DNA of 64,000 nt from Liolophura sinensis (lineage: Eukaryota > Mollusca > Polyplacophora > Chitonida > Chitonidae): the NCBI RefSeq assembly GCF_032854445.1, contig NC_088305.1, forward strand, positions 25,630,628 to 25,694,627. The letters are read 5' to 3'. The notes under the pieces are model-generated. The model ran no database searches, had not been told where the DNA came from, and saw only the letters and a program-made list of their open reading frames with translations. Below are positions 37,101-50,490 of the stretch, in pieces; position 1 is the first letter of the stretch, and each line of letters starts with the position of its first letter. Position numbers and translations under genes: made by a program.

Positions 37101-40100
37101 GTTCTCATCCTGCTTCCTGCTTTCAGTCTGACAAACCTTTGTCACATTGTGTCCTGAGCTAACCACAGCAGAGTTTTCATTTTCTGATCTCAGCTGTTCC
37201 TTAGGAACATTAACAGACAAATTTACAGTGGAGCTGTCAAAGCTCGGGCAGGCAACAATATCTGTAAGCATAAATCCTTCCTTCTCATTTAAAATTTCCT
37301 GTGATGGAATATTTCTTTGAGTAAAAGAAAGTTTCCCAGAATTTACAGGTACTTGTGAATTATAAATGTGTGCAAACTCCTGTGGAAAATCCATGTTTCT
37401 TTCATGTGTCTTTCCCGTCTTAGGATTCCAATTCCTCAAGAACTCTTCAAATGAGGCTTGAGCTGAATTAGAAATGTTTTTAACACTTTGGTTTTGTAGC
37501 ACCTCAGCTGTTGAAACTGCTCTTGTGTTCTGCCTTTCTAAGCTGACATCTGCCCTTTCCATGGATTCCAGCTTCTCTGTTAACAGGTTTAGTTTGTTTA
37601 GAATGACACTGTCAAAGTTTTCTTCTCTGTAATGAAAAAAGACAGAATTAAATAAACATCCCAAAACGCTTGTGACCATATGAGTTAATCAGTTTATAAA
37701 TTTGAAGAATGCCTAGCTGTTAAACTTTTTGGTGTGAAAATCACAAAATAATCCAACCTCGCGTGGATCCATCCAGTTCTACATGTATGAATGAATTCCT
37801 TGACAAATTCTCTGGCTTGCCTGGCCAATGTGACTCAATTTCTTCCCCCTCACAATTATGAAAGCCAAGTTGTCCTTTTTTTTTGATTGTTTCACCAGGG
37901 ACTGCTAAATGACAGACAAGACTGACAGAACTTTAATATACATATAGCTCAGCTGTTCTTCACAGGTCAAAAATTTGATGGAAAATTTATGTACTCAGGA
38001 CTTTCTAGAGCTTGAAAATGCTGGTAAAAAAAAAAAATGCTCGAGTTAATACTGTGAATACAGTAACATTGCTGCTAATTGTTAGCGTTCAATACTATGA
38101 GCACAACCAATGATTTTTGTCTTTATTTTATTTATTTTTTGTCTTTATGTCTTTATTTAAATGATTTGAGTTATTTCATTCATGTTGTTTTAGTTCCTAT
38201 CGGGGTTTCTGTTGATGAAAAATGTTTTTTAAGCATTTTCTAGGACCTAATATCCTACTTCTAGCTGAAGTAGAATTTCCTATGTGGAGATCAATGCATA
38301 CTAATGCAGTACCTTATTTATCTGTCCATTCTGAACATCCCAAAATATAGTCTTTATCGCATACTTTCAAGGCCCTAAAAATCTTTCTACAAAATTCAGA
38401 TGTTTTCAATGATTTTAACCATGTTCAGTAATGGATTCACCATCTTACCTGTTTTGTGGCAGTTCGGGTAAGAAATCATTTTGATGGATATGCTGTAGGC
38501 CATAAGGTTGTCGCTGATGAAGCTCGTTTTTATCACCACTTCCAGAAGGCTTGTACTTTACTGAGAAGTACACATAACAATTAACAAAGCATGAACTGGA
38601 TTAATGAAATGCATTAACCTTCTCCAGATTTGACATACATGTTCAAGATGTGGAGCATATAATGGTAACAGTAATATCTGTATTAAAGATTATGTCTATC
38701 TTAAAACAAAGAAGGCTGATTAAAGCAGACATTGTACCATTTGGACCTATGTCAAGTTTGATTGCAGGTGAGCTAAACCAGAGACGAATCAACTCAGGAA
38801 GCAAAGATGTAAACCATACAATTTTCATTTTCACATTTTTGGGGTCATAAAACTAAAAAAAAATATGATGTTTGAAGAATCGATTAGATCTCAAGGATTT
38901 GTTTTTAACGTCATACTCAAGAATATTTCACTTTGTGCTGAACTTACCTGCTTGGACGCAAGCCTGAAGTACGTATTTGACTGCCTTACAAACCTCTTCA
39001 TCCTCAGATGCCCCCATGAGGTTTAACAGTAAGGGAAGACCACCCGCTTCTATAAACCTAGTCTGGTTACTCACTGGTAAAACGACAAGACACAGCACAA
39101 AAACGATATCACCAGATCTATACAAAATTATGCAGCTGAACTAAATGGCTGACATCACTAGCTGGATTCATTTGAATGTATCCAACAAGTTTTACAGCAA
39201 TTTCTTCTTTTTCGGCAAGTATGATTACTCGAAGTTGAAGGCTATAACCTACTGTTGACAAAATACACAGATTTCTGAGCTCCTCAGTGTCAGAACATTT
39301 AAACAGCATAACCTAAACTGGACAAGCTTCCGGTCATCTTTACTTGTGCAATAGTGGTCAGTATCATATGTTCCTTGAGTAAACCACCAGCCTTCAGTGT
39401 GCAAGTGATAAATTTCCCAACTTGTAACACACAGACTTTTAAGTACGGAGTGAGCTTAAAATTTGTATGCCACATTGAAACATCACGATTAAGCAAGTGA
39501 TCTTAACAAAGTTCATGAAAGGACACCTCTACCGCCCCAAGGGAGCAGTTATTGACCCCTCAGAGGCACCAGGCCAAAAGAACTATGGAACTGGGGAATA
39601 TCCCAACAATTCAATCCAGGGCTTTGACAAGCACTGAAAAAGGGTCTCTTGTGACAGGCGACATATAGACAATATAAAGCATTTACCCAAATTCCTCTAC
39701 CTCTTCGCGTATGAAAGAGCAATTTCAGTGCAATTTATTCACATTTTAAGTTGATTTTGGAGACATTGGTTGGATTTAGCCAATTTCAGGGATTTACAAA
39801 AATTTTACCAGTGTACACAGTCATGTCTTCAGAATTAGCTTAAATAAACACCTAGGTTGAAGAATTAAAGGAGATGTAAATATTTAACCATGACATTCAC
39901 CATTTTGACAGTTGTATGTGTGTCAAACCCGGTTTCAATCCTGGCGTAGCTTAATCACCTGCTCTGTCACCTGAGACATCATTGACGTACCTGAAAGGTC
40001 AGTGAGATGCCCCAGTGTGAGGATAACCTGCAGCTGTGATGCCTCGTCTAGCTCAGGCAGGGATAACAACGACAACAGTGTTTGCACAGCCTCATGGTCA

Positions 40101-43100
40101 CCTGCAGTGTCTGCATTTGCACCTGGAGGGTGGATAATTACACAATGTCAACCTGACTTGAAAGTGTTACTCCAGTTCCAAGAGAAACTATATTTATTTA
40201 TTTGATTGGTGTTTTATGCCATATTCAAGAATATTTTGCTGACAACGAAGGATTATGGTGGGAGGAAACCGGGCAGAGCCCGGGGGAAACCCACAGCCAT
40301 CCGCAGGTCGCTGCCAGACTTTTCCACTTACGGTCAGAGAGGAAGCCAGCATGAGCTGAACTTGAACTCACAGTGACTGCATTGAGGATAGGCTTCCAGG
40401 TCTTTGCCCCATGTTGCATGCTAACCCCATTGGCCACAGCGAAACTATAGGCAGTATTAAAATGATATGGAAGAAACCTTACTTTAAACAAGCTGCTTAC
40501 ATGTAAATGGAGTGGCTTTATAGCCAGATTTCATTTCAATATCACTCTGCCGTACAGACATAGGTTACACACTATCCTTTGTCTGTCTGTGCAGCCATAC
40601 CATGGTATAGTGAGTTGATTTCCTTGTCCAAACTGATCTTTTAACAAAGCACATAGATGACTTTGTTTTTTCAAAAGCTGATTTCACAAAATCATAGGCC
40701 TGGAGTACATCTGTGCCCTCACACATTCCCACACTACCAAATTTTCATTAATATCAGGCCTAGGATGGATGACAGAATGATTATGGCTTTACCAGACACT
40801 GCAAAATTGTAGCCCTGTTGTGGCAAAAACATTCGCATGAAAAATAATGCAACTTTTAATAGCTATGGTTAATTAAGTTGCACACCTGATTATGATAGTT
40901 CCACTGATTTTGGACTGGTGGTTTGAGGTTTGTTTTTGTAGCGGGTAGGATAATATCCTACTGAACAAATGATTCAACACCAGAAACAATATTTCTTGAT
41001 GTTTATTTGCCCAAAAATGCAATTCTTGGGGCAAAATTTTAGGATAGTTTGAGATAAGATGTTACAATTTCTACTGGAACAGATTTTTCTCAGATTTGCA
41101 CCAGTCCTACCGTTGTCAGCGATACAGGCATCCAGCGTCGTCACAACGTGTAGGGCCAGGCTAAGGTACTGAGGGTGTCTCCTGCTCTGGTTACCCAATC
41201 TCTGGACGACAGAGATGATGGTGTCTAGACCCCCACACTTTCTCACTCGGTCCTGGTTGTACACTGAAATATACAGATATATTTGAAGGAGGATTTAGTG
41301 CCAAGAAAACATGTAATTCATTCATGTATGTTTTTTTTTGTTGTTTTTTTTACATTTTTTTTTTTCAGGTGAATAAAATGGAAGAAAAGGATGTGAGTGT
41401 GGTCACTTTGGACAATACTGAACAAACTGAAGCACAATGATGCCATACTCTGATTGTCATATTTCTACGTTGATAATGAATGTAAACATAGTACTACATC
41501 TATAATTATTTATTTATTTGATTTGTGTTTTACAGTCTATAGACACTATGTGCAAACATTCCTCGTACAATAGCCAGTGTGTAGCCATGCTTCAATGGAT
41601 GACAAAGCTTGTAAATATTCATTTTGCTGGAAATCATGGAGATTCAGCATATGTTTATCAGCGGCTAAAACAAAAATTATGGTGAGCTAACGCAGCAGAT
41701 ATTATGAATGTATATGCCTTGAACAGCTTATTGTCCATAACCATTAGTATGAGAATAATCTTACCATTATTGGCCACTAACAGCCCCAGGAATGCAGCCA
41801 GAGGACGGACAACACTCTCCTGCTGACACTCCTGCAGAAGTTTGACGGTATAGGGTAATAAGCTGGCGCAAAGTCTTTGATTATCATCTGCAATAAAGAT
41901 GTTAAAATTGGTTCAGTTGCGTACTTATAGAGTAGGTCTCTTAAGTGTAATCTGAACAATCAATACACATTCCAGTATAGACGTTCCAAGAAAAGTGGAC
42001 CAATTTTCCTGGACTGCTTTGTTCTGTGACTCTTGGTCATGGAAAAAGACAAGATATTGCAATAATAAAACAAAGTTTAGGAGATATACAGATGCAAAGG
42101 CAGAAAGAAACATCAGCGCATTAGTGTAACAAGGCAACTGCATTAAACTAGACAGCCAGGTTTGAGATATTATACTATGACATTTGTATATGTGATGACA
42201 GTGCAATATAAATTAAGTGGTTACAGCTAGGTAGCTTGGATAAAAATGTTTGACATTTCAATTTGATTGAGCTCATGTTTTGAGTGATGACCTTGATAAA
42301 AACTTGGCTCATCCAACATGATTGAAATGTGAAAGGTATTGGATTCCTTTCAGAGGCATTGCAATCCAAGTAAAATGGAAGTGAGTGAAAAATACACCAA
42401 TCATTTATGTGTCAGAAATTATGACTATTTGCATGAGTCATCTTTGTGACAACCTGCGCCCAATTTGAGGTCATCATTTTTATTTTACTTGTCTTAAAAC
42501 CGAGTGAATGACCAAAGATTTTGACCAAAGATAGTCTCTTTCTCAATCAAAAGACCCAGGTTCAATCTTAACTTTGGAAATTTGGATAACCAACCATGAT
42601 TTCAGTAGAATTTTTGTATGCGTTATGAAGAAGACCCCTCTTGGTACTGACAATTAGGTGGGTTAGAACAATGGTGAATCCATCCAGGAAAGGCTGGTAA
42701 TTATCAGTGCATGTATATATTTTACGTAGCAATCGGTCTGTTGCCAATGTCGTAATTAGTGCAGTGCCTTTTCCTTCCTTATGACAAAGATGTCTGAAAC
42801 TGTTTTCCTGTCACTATAATCTTTTTGGAAGATTTGATGGATATATAGAATAACAGGTGTGTAGAGAATTATTAAACACCAAAAAAGCTCCAAAAGCAAT
42901 ACCTTATGACATTCATTTGCCTCAAAAAGTGCACTTTTTTGATCAAAATGTACGGTAGAATGTTAGAAAACCTAGAATGTTTCTCCACAACAGGACATAG
43001 GTTATGTTTCTGGAGATGAAGCTATCATAGTTAACAGCAGTTACCATTCTGTGGGTTGTTGACACACATGCTGAGCGAGCTGGCCACAGAGCTCCATAGC

Positions 43101-46100
43101 TGTAGGGAGGATGGAGGAATGGGCTCCTGGATCACCTTACAAGGCTGGCCTGACGTAAGGCACGACCTGACGAGAGAAAAACGCATGTGCGGAAATTTTG
43201 TTATATTGTTATATACGAACTGCGTAGCTGTAACTTGCTGCCGTCATTTTTCATTGAGCCAAATTATAAAAGCCTTTACATTTGCCGAAATTGCCCTTCA
43301 TCAAATTACTTGTCGGAAAAAATTATTTAAGTGACCTGACATGAATGAAAAGGTACTTTAAAATGAGAAAGGATATACAATCCATTACACTACATACCTA
43401 AACAACTTTTATGTGTTGTACACTCTTTCATAAAAAACTGGCTGTGTTTTCCTCACCTGAAGATTTGTATTAATGCCTGCAGACATCCAGATCTCATTGT
43501 CAGCACCTGCCCATAACCTGACATAGAAAACAAAGAAAACATATTAGTTCAATTAAATTAAAAGCTGAGGTCTATTTTCAACAATTTTTGATATTTACCT
43601 GAGGCATGTAAATATCAGATATTTAAATAAATTAAAAGTATCAGATCACTTCAAACAGATTAAACCATAAATAAATGGTAAAAAATGCCAGAGAACAAAA
43701 TGTATCACCGTCATGTATCACCACAAGGACCAGGAATATCCCAAAAGTATTCAATAAATTCCATACGAGCAAATCATTCCAACACTCATTCATTTTATTG
43801 CCACTGCATCAGTGAATATTTTGAAACTTTGCCAGTCTAAATCCACTATACATGTATGACTAAAAAAACAAACCTAGAAGCTAGATATTTGACAATTTAT
43901 ATTAAATGTACACCTTTGTGTCAGATATCAACAGTTCACAGATTTTATATACTATATGTCAACTGTAAAAACAAACATGTACTTACTGTTATTTGCCACA
44001 ATGCAGAGAATGAGAAAGGCGACAGTTTGTCGTAGTCTGTTACTAGAACTGGACAAGTAAGCAGGCTGTACAGATTGGAGAAGACTTCACTGGTACTGAT
44101 CTTCTTTTGTAAGAACACTTAAAAGACAGGTTGTAAAGGAGATGCAAGAATTCCAGGGCACAACAAACTCATATTTAACCAGTAAAATGCGTGTAAATGT
44201 GTGCAGTTGGGTATGAGGTGGGGGAGGTACAAGAAGTTAATGATAATACTTCATCAGTCTTGATATCTATAAGTGGCCACGGTTATAAATCTGCACTTAC
44301 ATTCCAAAAAAAACACATGAAAAGCCTATTTGGTCTTATCACCAAAAATAAAGGTGTTTAATACCATATTTGAAATGCTTTTCTTTCACTGGAATGGAAT
44401 GTTCTGATAAATGTCATGACTCTCAGATGTATCAGACAGAGATCTTTACTTAACCTAACAATAACCTTTTCGCACATGAAAGAGCCCCTGTCAGTGCAGT
44501 GTTTAGGGCCTTTTTTCATTGACTTTGGAGACAGAACTTGGCCAGTTTCAAGGATTAGCAAAATGTGTAATTTTATCAGTCCTACATGGCATCAGAATAT
44601 GCTTGAATAAACACCTTGCAAACATGTGAAAAGGTTGAAAGAATTACAGCAGAACCTTTCAATTCATTGGGTATGTCATTTGCTGGTATAATACAGATTA
44701 TGATAAAATGCCTACTAGGCTTGACTCACAAAACAGTGCTTTCTTTCTGAGTACATGACTAGGCCTTACTTAAAAATCAAACATATACATATATGAAAGA
44801 ACAGAAATTTATTTCAGTTTTCTTTGCGGGCTGGTACCAATTTATATTGGGCTATTTGTACCATGACAACTTAAAGCTGATCATTTTCAGTAAAATTGCC
44901 CAAGTACGTAAGAAAATATGTCAAAGAGAATGTATAACTTCCAATCCTACAGAACAGTTAACCTCAATATTTCTGTCCACGCCAGAAACTAGTGATCTGC
45001 TGACTGTGAAGGATGAAGAAGAATCACAAAACATGACAAACAGTCCAAGTTTCTTACCATTTCTCTCAACGCAGCAGCCCAGGCAGTACAGAGCTGACTC
45101 TTTGATCTGCTCCAAAGTAGTGGATGACAGCAGGTCCAAAATGTACTGGAGACCTCCACACTCATGAAAATACTCCTTTATTGTACCTGCTTGTGTAATA
45201 AAAACTTTCTGAGTATAAAGACTTTCATAAAAGATAATGATACTTTAAACCTTTTTGGACACGGAATGTACTAACACAAGGGGTGGTCATGAATGGGTAT
45301 ATTAATAAATACGTATGTTTTTCAGTCCAATGTCAAGTTTTATATAATACTGTTTGTTTTTCTTGTATTTGTTGACATACATTCTGCCAACATGCTTATC
45401 TATGCTTTAAATGATTATGCCAATCAATAAATAAATGAGACAATCATGCAAATATTGTAAACATTAACTTACTGTTACTTGAGCAGATAGAAGAGATGGT
45501 GAGCAGGGCCTGTGTGGAGGCGGCTGGGTTGTCATGTTGGCACTTGAGACATTCCAACAGGAGTGCTAAGTCTGCTTTGAGCTCGGCTGACAAGATGCAA
45601 ACACATGATGATGTGGTCAGATGGATTTCTTGATTTACATCAAGCAATATTGGGTTACTGGTAGTTGGTATGAAATTATCCTAACAGCCCTATTCCTTGC
45701 CTATGCTATCATATCCATTCATATTATTGGTCCTTCATGCTATATGTAACAGAGGCGTATTGTTATGAATTTCAGTGATTGTTATGAATTTCAGATTTAG
45801 AACCCTGCCAAAACTTAAAGGATACATGAAATGTTTGGTTTTTGCTTCTTAATATGCAGTTTAGAATTGTCCTACCATATAGAACTACAAAAAAAGCTTC
45901 TCAGCTAACTACTTGGGGTGTAGCCTATTAAACAAGGCCTTAAGTTTTCCAAAGGCCCCTGTGGTGACTCAAAAGTCTTTATATTAAATAGCCTGCAGAT
46001 GATGTGTTATGAGCGCCAAGCTGGCTTTGCATTTCTAGTAAGTGAACTGATGACATCATTTACAAAAATTTCTTGTTTTCCCACCATAAAGCTGCTTGTT

Positions 46101-48556
46101 GTTGTATATGTGACATATTCTTGAGTACAGAAAAATCAAATCAATCAATAAATAAATAAATATACTTCCATGTTTAAACCAACTTCTGTTCAAAAATAAA
46201 TGTTACCCTATTAGCCCACTGCCGACAAATAGCAGTAGATCGTTTGACTTGGTGACCTAGCACGACCTCCTCGAAATCCTGGGTTATGTACGTTTGTCTT
46301 CCATGCAATGGTGACCAGTATTGTAGGTATTACATGCACATTGTGACATGGGCCCTTTAATCTTACACAACACTGTATAATTTAGTCAGAGTACACTGAC
46401 TGTTGGTTGAGGAATATAATTTGGATATTATTAAGCCATATTCATGGCTGCTCAACCTACAGGCTGTGTAATTTATCTCAACCAGGCATTCAGAGAATCC
46501 CACCAGCTCGCCTCCTATATCAGTCAACTAGAATCTGAATAAAGATAAAAGTTGTAAAGTGTTGTGGTGGTAAAGACATCATTGTGGGGAGTTTGTGCAC
46601 AAAATCGAGGCAGTGGTCTTTGATACGCAAATTGTAAACTGCATGCAACAATCCGTGAACAATTCCAAAGCTGTGAATGGCTGAGCAAATGTTGAGCTAT
46701 ATGGTGGTAAGGAAACTTCATTGTGGGGTGTTTGAGTACCAACTTGCTGGAGTGGCCTTTAATATGCAAAAGGCTTCCCATGATTGGCTATCTGTGTACT
46801 AAGGGTGGTCACTGCAGCCCTCTGATAGGCTGAGCACATACTTGGCTAACAACAGTCACTGTCTGCGTGGATGGTTTAAGCATTCCGTCACAGTATAGGA
46901 AGGTACATGCATTGGCCCCTAGTACTAATACAGAGGTGGAAAGCTCTCTACAGATACTAGATAAATTGGTATACACCAAGGTAAATTCTTACATTCTACA
47001 AATCTGGTAAAGCAGCTAGAGAGACAAAAAACTTATGTACACTTATTTATTTATCTGATTGGTGTTTTATGCCGTACTCAAGAATATTTCACTTACATGA
47101 CGGCGGACAGCATTATGGTGGGTGGAAACCGGGCACAACCCACGACCATCCGCAGGTTGCTAAAAGACCTTCCCACATATGGCCGGAGAGGAAGCCAGCA
47201 TGAGCTGGACTTGAACTCACAGTGACCGCATTGGTGAGAGACTCCTGGGTCATTACGCTGGCTTATGTACATAAGTGATTGCTTAAGAAACTGTAGCCCT
47301 ACAAGAAAAGCTTGTGGAAATCTGTGTTTACAGAAGAACAGAATGAAGTCAATCTGAATATGTGTCCACAAAACAGGAAAATGGTAAAATCACCAGAGGA
47401 ACCTAATAAAGTTCTTGTTCTCCTATATGTAGGTAGGCATGTGCATAAAAATTGTAGTCCTACATGAAACTTTTCTTGATTACATAAATGGCAAAGCGTG
47501 CAAAGTCCATAATTCTCATAAGTCACAGAAACCCTGCAAACAAGAAATTGTTACTCTCCATGGAGACTTAATTTCTAAAGAATGTGTTTACTACAGAAAA
47601 CAAAATGAAGTTTAAAACTAGTACATTTTTGAATTGAAAGTCTATCACTTAAAATCATTAAAAAACATTCAAGAAGACTATAAAAGTATAACTAAAACCA
47701 ATAAAACAGTTCTTCCTTCCATCAGTAGGCCCTTTGTAGATGTACATAGGCAAAAAGAAACATGCCATTATACAGAAGTTAAAAAAAAAGTTTAACATGC
47801 CATCTGAGAATACGCATTCACACACCATACCTTAGGCTAGGTAGTCAAAAAAAAAAAAGCCTAATCTTCAATCCATGTATGATAGCCCAACATATATGAG
47901 CTAAAAAAAAGAGGCCTAACCAAAAAAGCTTAACCTTCAATCAATGAATGAGAGCCCAATATACATGTAGTGTACAGGAGCTATAAGAAAAAGCTTAATC
48001 CTCAATATATGTATAAGGCCAATTATACAGGAACTGAAAAACAAAGTTTAACCTGACACCAAAACCGACACTGCCACTCCCCCACCCTAACAATTCCTCG
48101 TCTTACTTCGTACAGGTGAGCAAAAAAAAGAGTTCAAATCTTGTTTCTACCTCAAAATATCACTGACAAGCTTTTGCTTGTGAGTTGTAAAGGTGACTGT
48201 GTTTCTTTTGAACAGGTGGCAGGGCTAGTTGTACAGAATTATGAAAGATTCCTTTAGAAGTTATGAGCATACAGGTAACAGCTTGTGATCTATTGGCCAA
48301 CAAAACAATATAAAATCGTGGGTCGACGACTGCAAATACGGCAGAAAAAAACACATTTTTCTCTTTCTCATTTTACAATAAACGTAGTCTTTGCTATCTT
48401 CTTGCAGTTCAGGAAAATCAGCTTTCGATATCCACCAATATAGGGCTAAAACATAAAAGGTCCAATTTTCGACACCGTCGCAGGAATTCTCGTTAAATTC
48501 TGCTTAACACAATTCTGTGTCTTACCATCGAGCGTGTGATCCATAGCTCCTTGCAT
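31184..48556 (-). CDS. TERB1: Telomere repeats-binding bouquet formation protein 1 (nineteen exons)
   Basis: In meiotic prophase TERB1, with TERB2 and MAJIN, ties telomeres to the inner nuclear membrane. Exons: 48526-48556, 45473-45586, 45058-45186, 43987-44117, 43457-43517, 43045-43166, 41765-41887, 41111-41263, 39991-40122, 38948-39073, 38449-38560, 36975-37626, 36610-36759, 35714-36252, 34576-34706, 33720-33788, 33082-33368, 31956-32192, 31184-31411. Residues 11-375 are armadillo-like; LKADLALLLECLKCQ, LQLWSSV, CVNNPQN and TLDACIADN match my memory of the mammalian protein. Residues 630-675 are a charged coiled coil. Exon 17 resembles the TERB2-binding segment (LNSRTFNIAL, Cys and His). 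Myb 1 is at about 1054-1100 and Myb 2 at about 1118-1168. The sum is 3527 nt, one short of a multiple of three, because exon 4 changes frame near 44065. Two in-frame ATGs (48556, 48544) could start it. Confidence 0.93.
32352..32635 (-). mobile_element. SINE type A, full length, in TERB1 intron 17
   Basis: A long (TTTA)n tail at the left is followed by the whole body and the head side, including GAGCTGGACTTGAACT (minus-strand B box) and CTCCCGGGTCATGCTAACC. Confidence 0.88.
34781..34915 (-). mobile_element. SINE type A, partial, in TERB1 intron 14
   Basis: TTTATTTGTTTGACTGGTG, then TGCATTATGGTGGGAGGAAA and GACAGACCTTCCCACA. It starts about 75 bp upstream of the exon at 34706. Confidence 0.83.
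36838..36900 (-). mobile_element. SINE type A fragment in TERB1 intron 12
   Basis: Only the tail-side part remains: TTTTTATGCTGTACTCAACA and AATACTTCAGTTA. Confidence 0.5.
40191..40446 (-). mobile_element. SINE type A, full length, in TERB1 intron 8
   Basis: TTTATTTATTTGATTGGTG tail, AGAGCCCGGGGGAAACCCAC body and GAACTTGAACTCACAGTGAC head (minus-strand B box). Good reference copy for the family. Confidence 0.9.
46102..46165 (+). mobile_element. SINE type A tail fragment
   Basis: TATGTGACATATTCTTGAGT followed by AATCAATAAATAAATAAAT. Confidence 0.6.
46487..46950. repeat. Dispersed repeat D, copy with internal dimer
   Basis: Matches 55640-55962 over CAGAGAATCCCACCAGCTCG, GAGTACCAACTTGCTGGAG, GGATGGTTTAAGCATTCCGT and GGAAAGCTCTCTACAGATAC. 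Inside, a unit of about 130 bp (TGGTGGTAAAGACATCATTG to GGCTGAGCAAATGTTGAGC) is followed by a second diverged version starting TGGTGGTAAGGAAACTTCAT. No coding frame or clear terminal repeats. Lies in TERB1 intron 1. Confidence 0.75.
47041..47265 (-). mobile_element. SINE type A, full length, in TERB1 intron 1
   Basis: TTTATTTATCTGATTGGTGT tail, GGCGGACAGCATTATGGTGG body, and head side GAGCTGGACTTGAACTCACA then GCATTGGTGAGAGACTCCTG. Confidence 0.9.
47740..48060. repeat. Degenerate tandem repeat of about 75 bp
   Basis: Roughly four versions of AAAAAAGCTTAA(C/T)CTTCAAT, then GAGCCCAATATACATG and AGGAGCTA, in TERB1 intron 1. Confidence 0.6.
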
Positions 48557-49229
48557 TCCTTGAGACGCTAACTCACTGTTTGGTTTATTTTCATGTTTAC
48601 ACAACAAAACCTTACACAGCCCAAGTAAACGGCGCAGCAGACGACAAATGTCACATCTTCGGAAAAGGTCATTCGGAACTCTTCGGGTGTTTCCGATCGG
48701 CCGTCAGCGAGGAATGATGTACCCCGAGCATGTTCTGATTGCAGAAAACGCACGCCGGAATTACACGAAGCATACTAATTTATCTTCGTGAATCTTCGAC
48801 GTGTCCAAGATATGCAGAACTTCTACCCGCACGTAGGGGTCAAACCCCGCTGATGTCAGTGCCACTAAAATCCACATAGTCAGAAGCACTTCCAAGTTTG
48901 TTTCTCGTCCTGCTCTTCAAACCGGACTTGTCATAATTAATTTATACGTGTAAAATTATCTTGACATATACATGTATAGGCCTATTTCTTATTTGGATGT
49001 TTTCTGTTCACAAATTAACTTACCGGTACCGGTACCAGAAATAGGCCTTCAGGTATGTAACAATTCTTTAATGCACTTCTCACATTAATCAAGTTGCATG
49101 TATTTAAATATACAACATTTAGGCCCGAATGACCAGGCTACATTATCATGTATGCTGTGACACTTCATGTCTAAAAAGCCACAGAGAAATGCAGTGTGAC
49201 GATACATGTATTTGACCTACTTCAGCTTG
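48557..49229. other. TERB1 upstream region
   Basis: Likely promoter and 5' untranslated sequence of TERB1. No TATA box was recognised. A short GGTACC-type repeat, TACCGGTACCGGTACC, lies near 49021. Confidence 0.4.
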
Positions 49230-49420
49230 GATGACCAGACAGGCCTGAGTGTGGGGTTCAAATCCAGCTTTTGGCAAGGAATTAGTACACTTTCTCTCTG
49301 TTCATGGGGCCTTATATATAGACCTGATGAGCAGCTGAGGACACTTGTGGGACCATTAGTACAGTCTGTTTGTTGACAACCACTTGTCTTCGACCTTCGT
49401 GCATATTTGAAAGTCACATG
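49230..49420 (+). mobile_element. tRNA-derived SINE, type C
   Basis: B box GGGTTCAAATCCAGC at about 49253, followed by GGCAAGGAATTAGTACACTT as in the copy at 10925-11130. In the spacer between FBXL18 and TERB1. Confidence 0.5.
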
Positions 49421-50189
49421 ACACATATGTGAGGAAGGCTGACAGTAACATAGTGCAAACTGCACCTCCTCGAATGAAATTTTTCGATGCAAAATCAAAG
49501 TGTTGAAACTTACATTTTTCCAGTATTATATCAACCTACCTTACGAAAAATTTTCAGATTCAGGTAAATTAGGTGTCTTTGTCATGGGTGAAATTTTACA
49601 TCACAGTTTACCTTTGAAATGAGAAATTTTTGCAGGTTGTCAACCAACTAGTACCTATGTTGCCGTACCCTGCTTTACCCCTGTTCCCATTTCTGCAGTG
49701 GGCGAGAAATAGAACAGCTTGCCCTGAGTTTGGCTGGGGCTGTGGTCTTGTTGACTGGGAACCTTGATCACTGGCTCGTCTCAAATTGGATCTCAGATAA
49801 GACCGCAGAACATCTAACAATCGCGTAAAGATGAGCTTTAATCTAGTTCCCACTGGTTGGAATGTGAGTAATCCATTTGTGAGTATTTCAATGAGTTTAC
49901 CACTCACAGATCCTGCAGGAATTCATAGAACTTGCTTTCACTCATGCGCTCATTTTTCACCATAATATAGGGTTGTTGGTTCAAACCTGACTCCGGCCTC
50001 AATGTGCTTCTCTACTCTGATGGACTGTTTTGGTGGCCTAATGCAAGGTTAGAGAGTCCACTGCAAAGTTGGGAGAGCTGGTGCCTGTTTTGTGAGGCAT
50101 ACTTTGTGTATAGCCCTTAGCTAAGTGCTCTTTATATCTCTACAACATATGTCGGCATGGACAAACTTAGCTAAGCGAGCTTCATGAAA

Positions 50190-50490
50190 GTGGACCCTGG
50201 GATCAAACCTGGGTCGGGTCATATCAAAGACTTTAAAAATGGTACTTGTTGCTGCCTTGCTTGTCACTCAGTGCTGAAAAGTTAGAGGAAGGAAACAGGA
50301 CTGGTTTGCGCGGTGTCAGTGTAATCTGACTGAGTGGGGTGTCATGTTTGGTGTCTTCAGCACTATATTTCAGTGGCGGCAGCATGGACTGCCCCGAGAA
50401 GACACAATACATGCATACACACCTAACGCCTTTTCGTCGTCACATGACTGGAGTACAACCCTAAACCCCAAGCCTACATGCATACACTCT
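50190..50490 (+). mobile_element. SINE type B
   Basis: GGGATCAAACCTGGGTCGGG head, AAGACTTTAAAAATGG, then TGAGTGGGGTGTCATGTTTG and TACAACCCTAAACCCCAAGC at the 3' end. It contains an extra middle section that the 11934 copy lacks. Confidence 0.72.

Noticed and set aside
49608-49907. 99-codon minus-strand frame between FBXL18 and TERB1
   Set aside because: Reads somewhat like protein but has no neighbouring exons, no recognisable motif and a SINE on each side; not enough to call.
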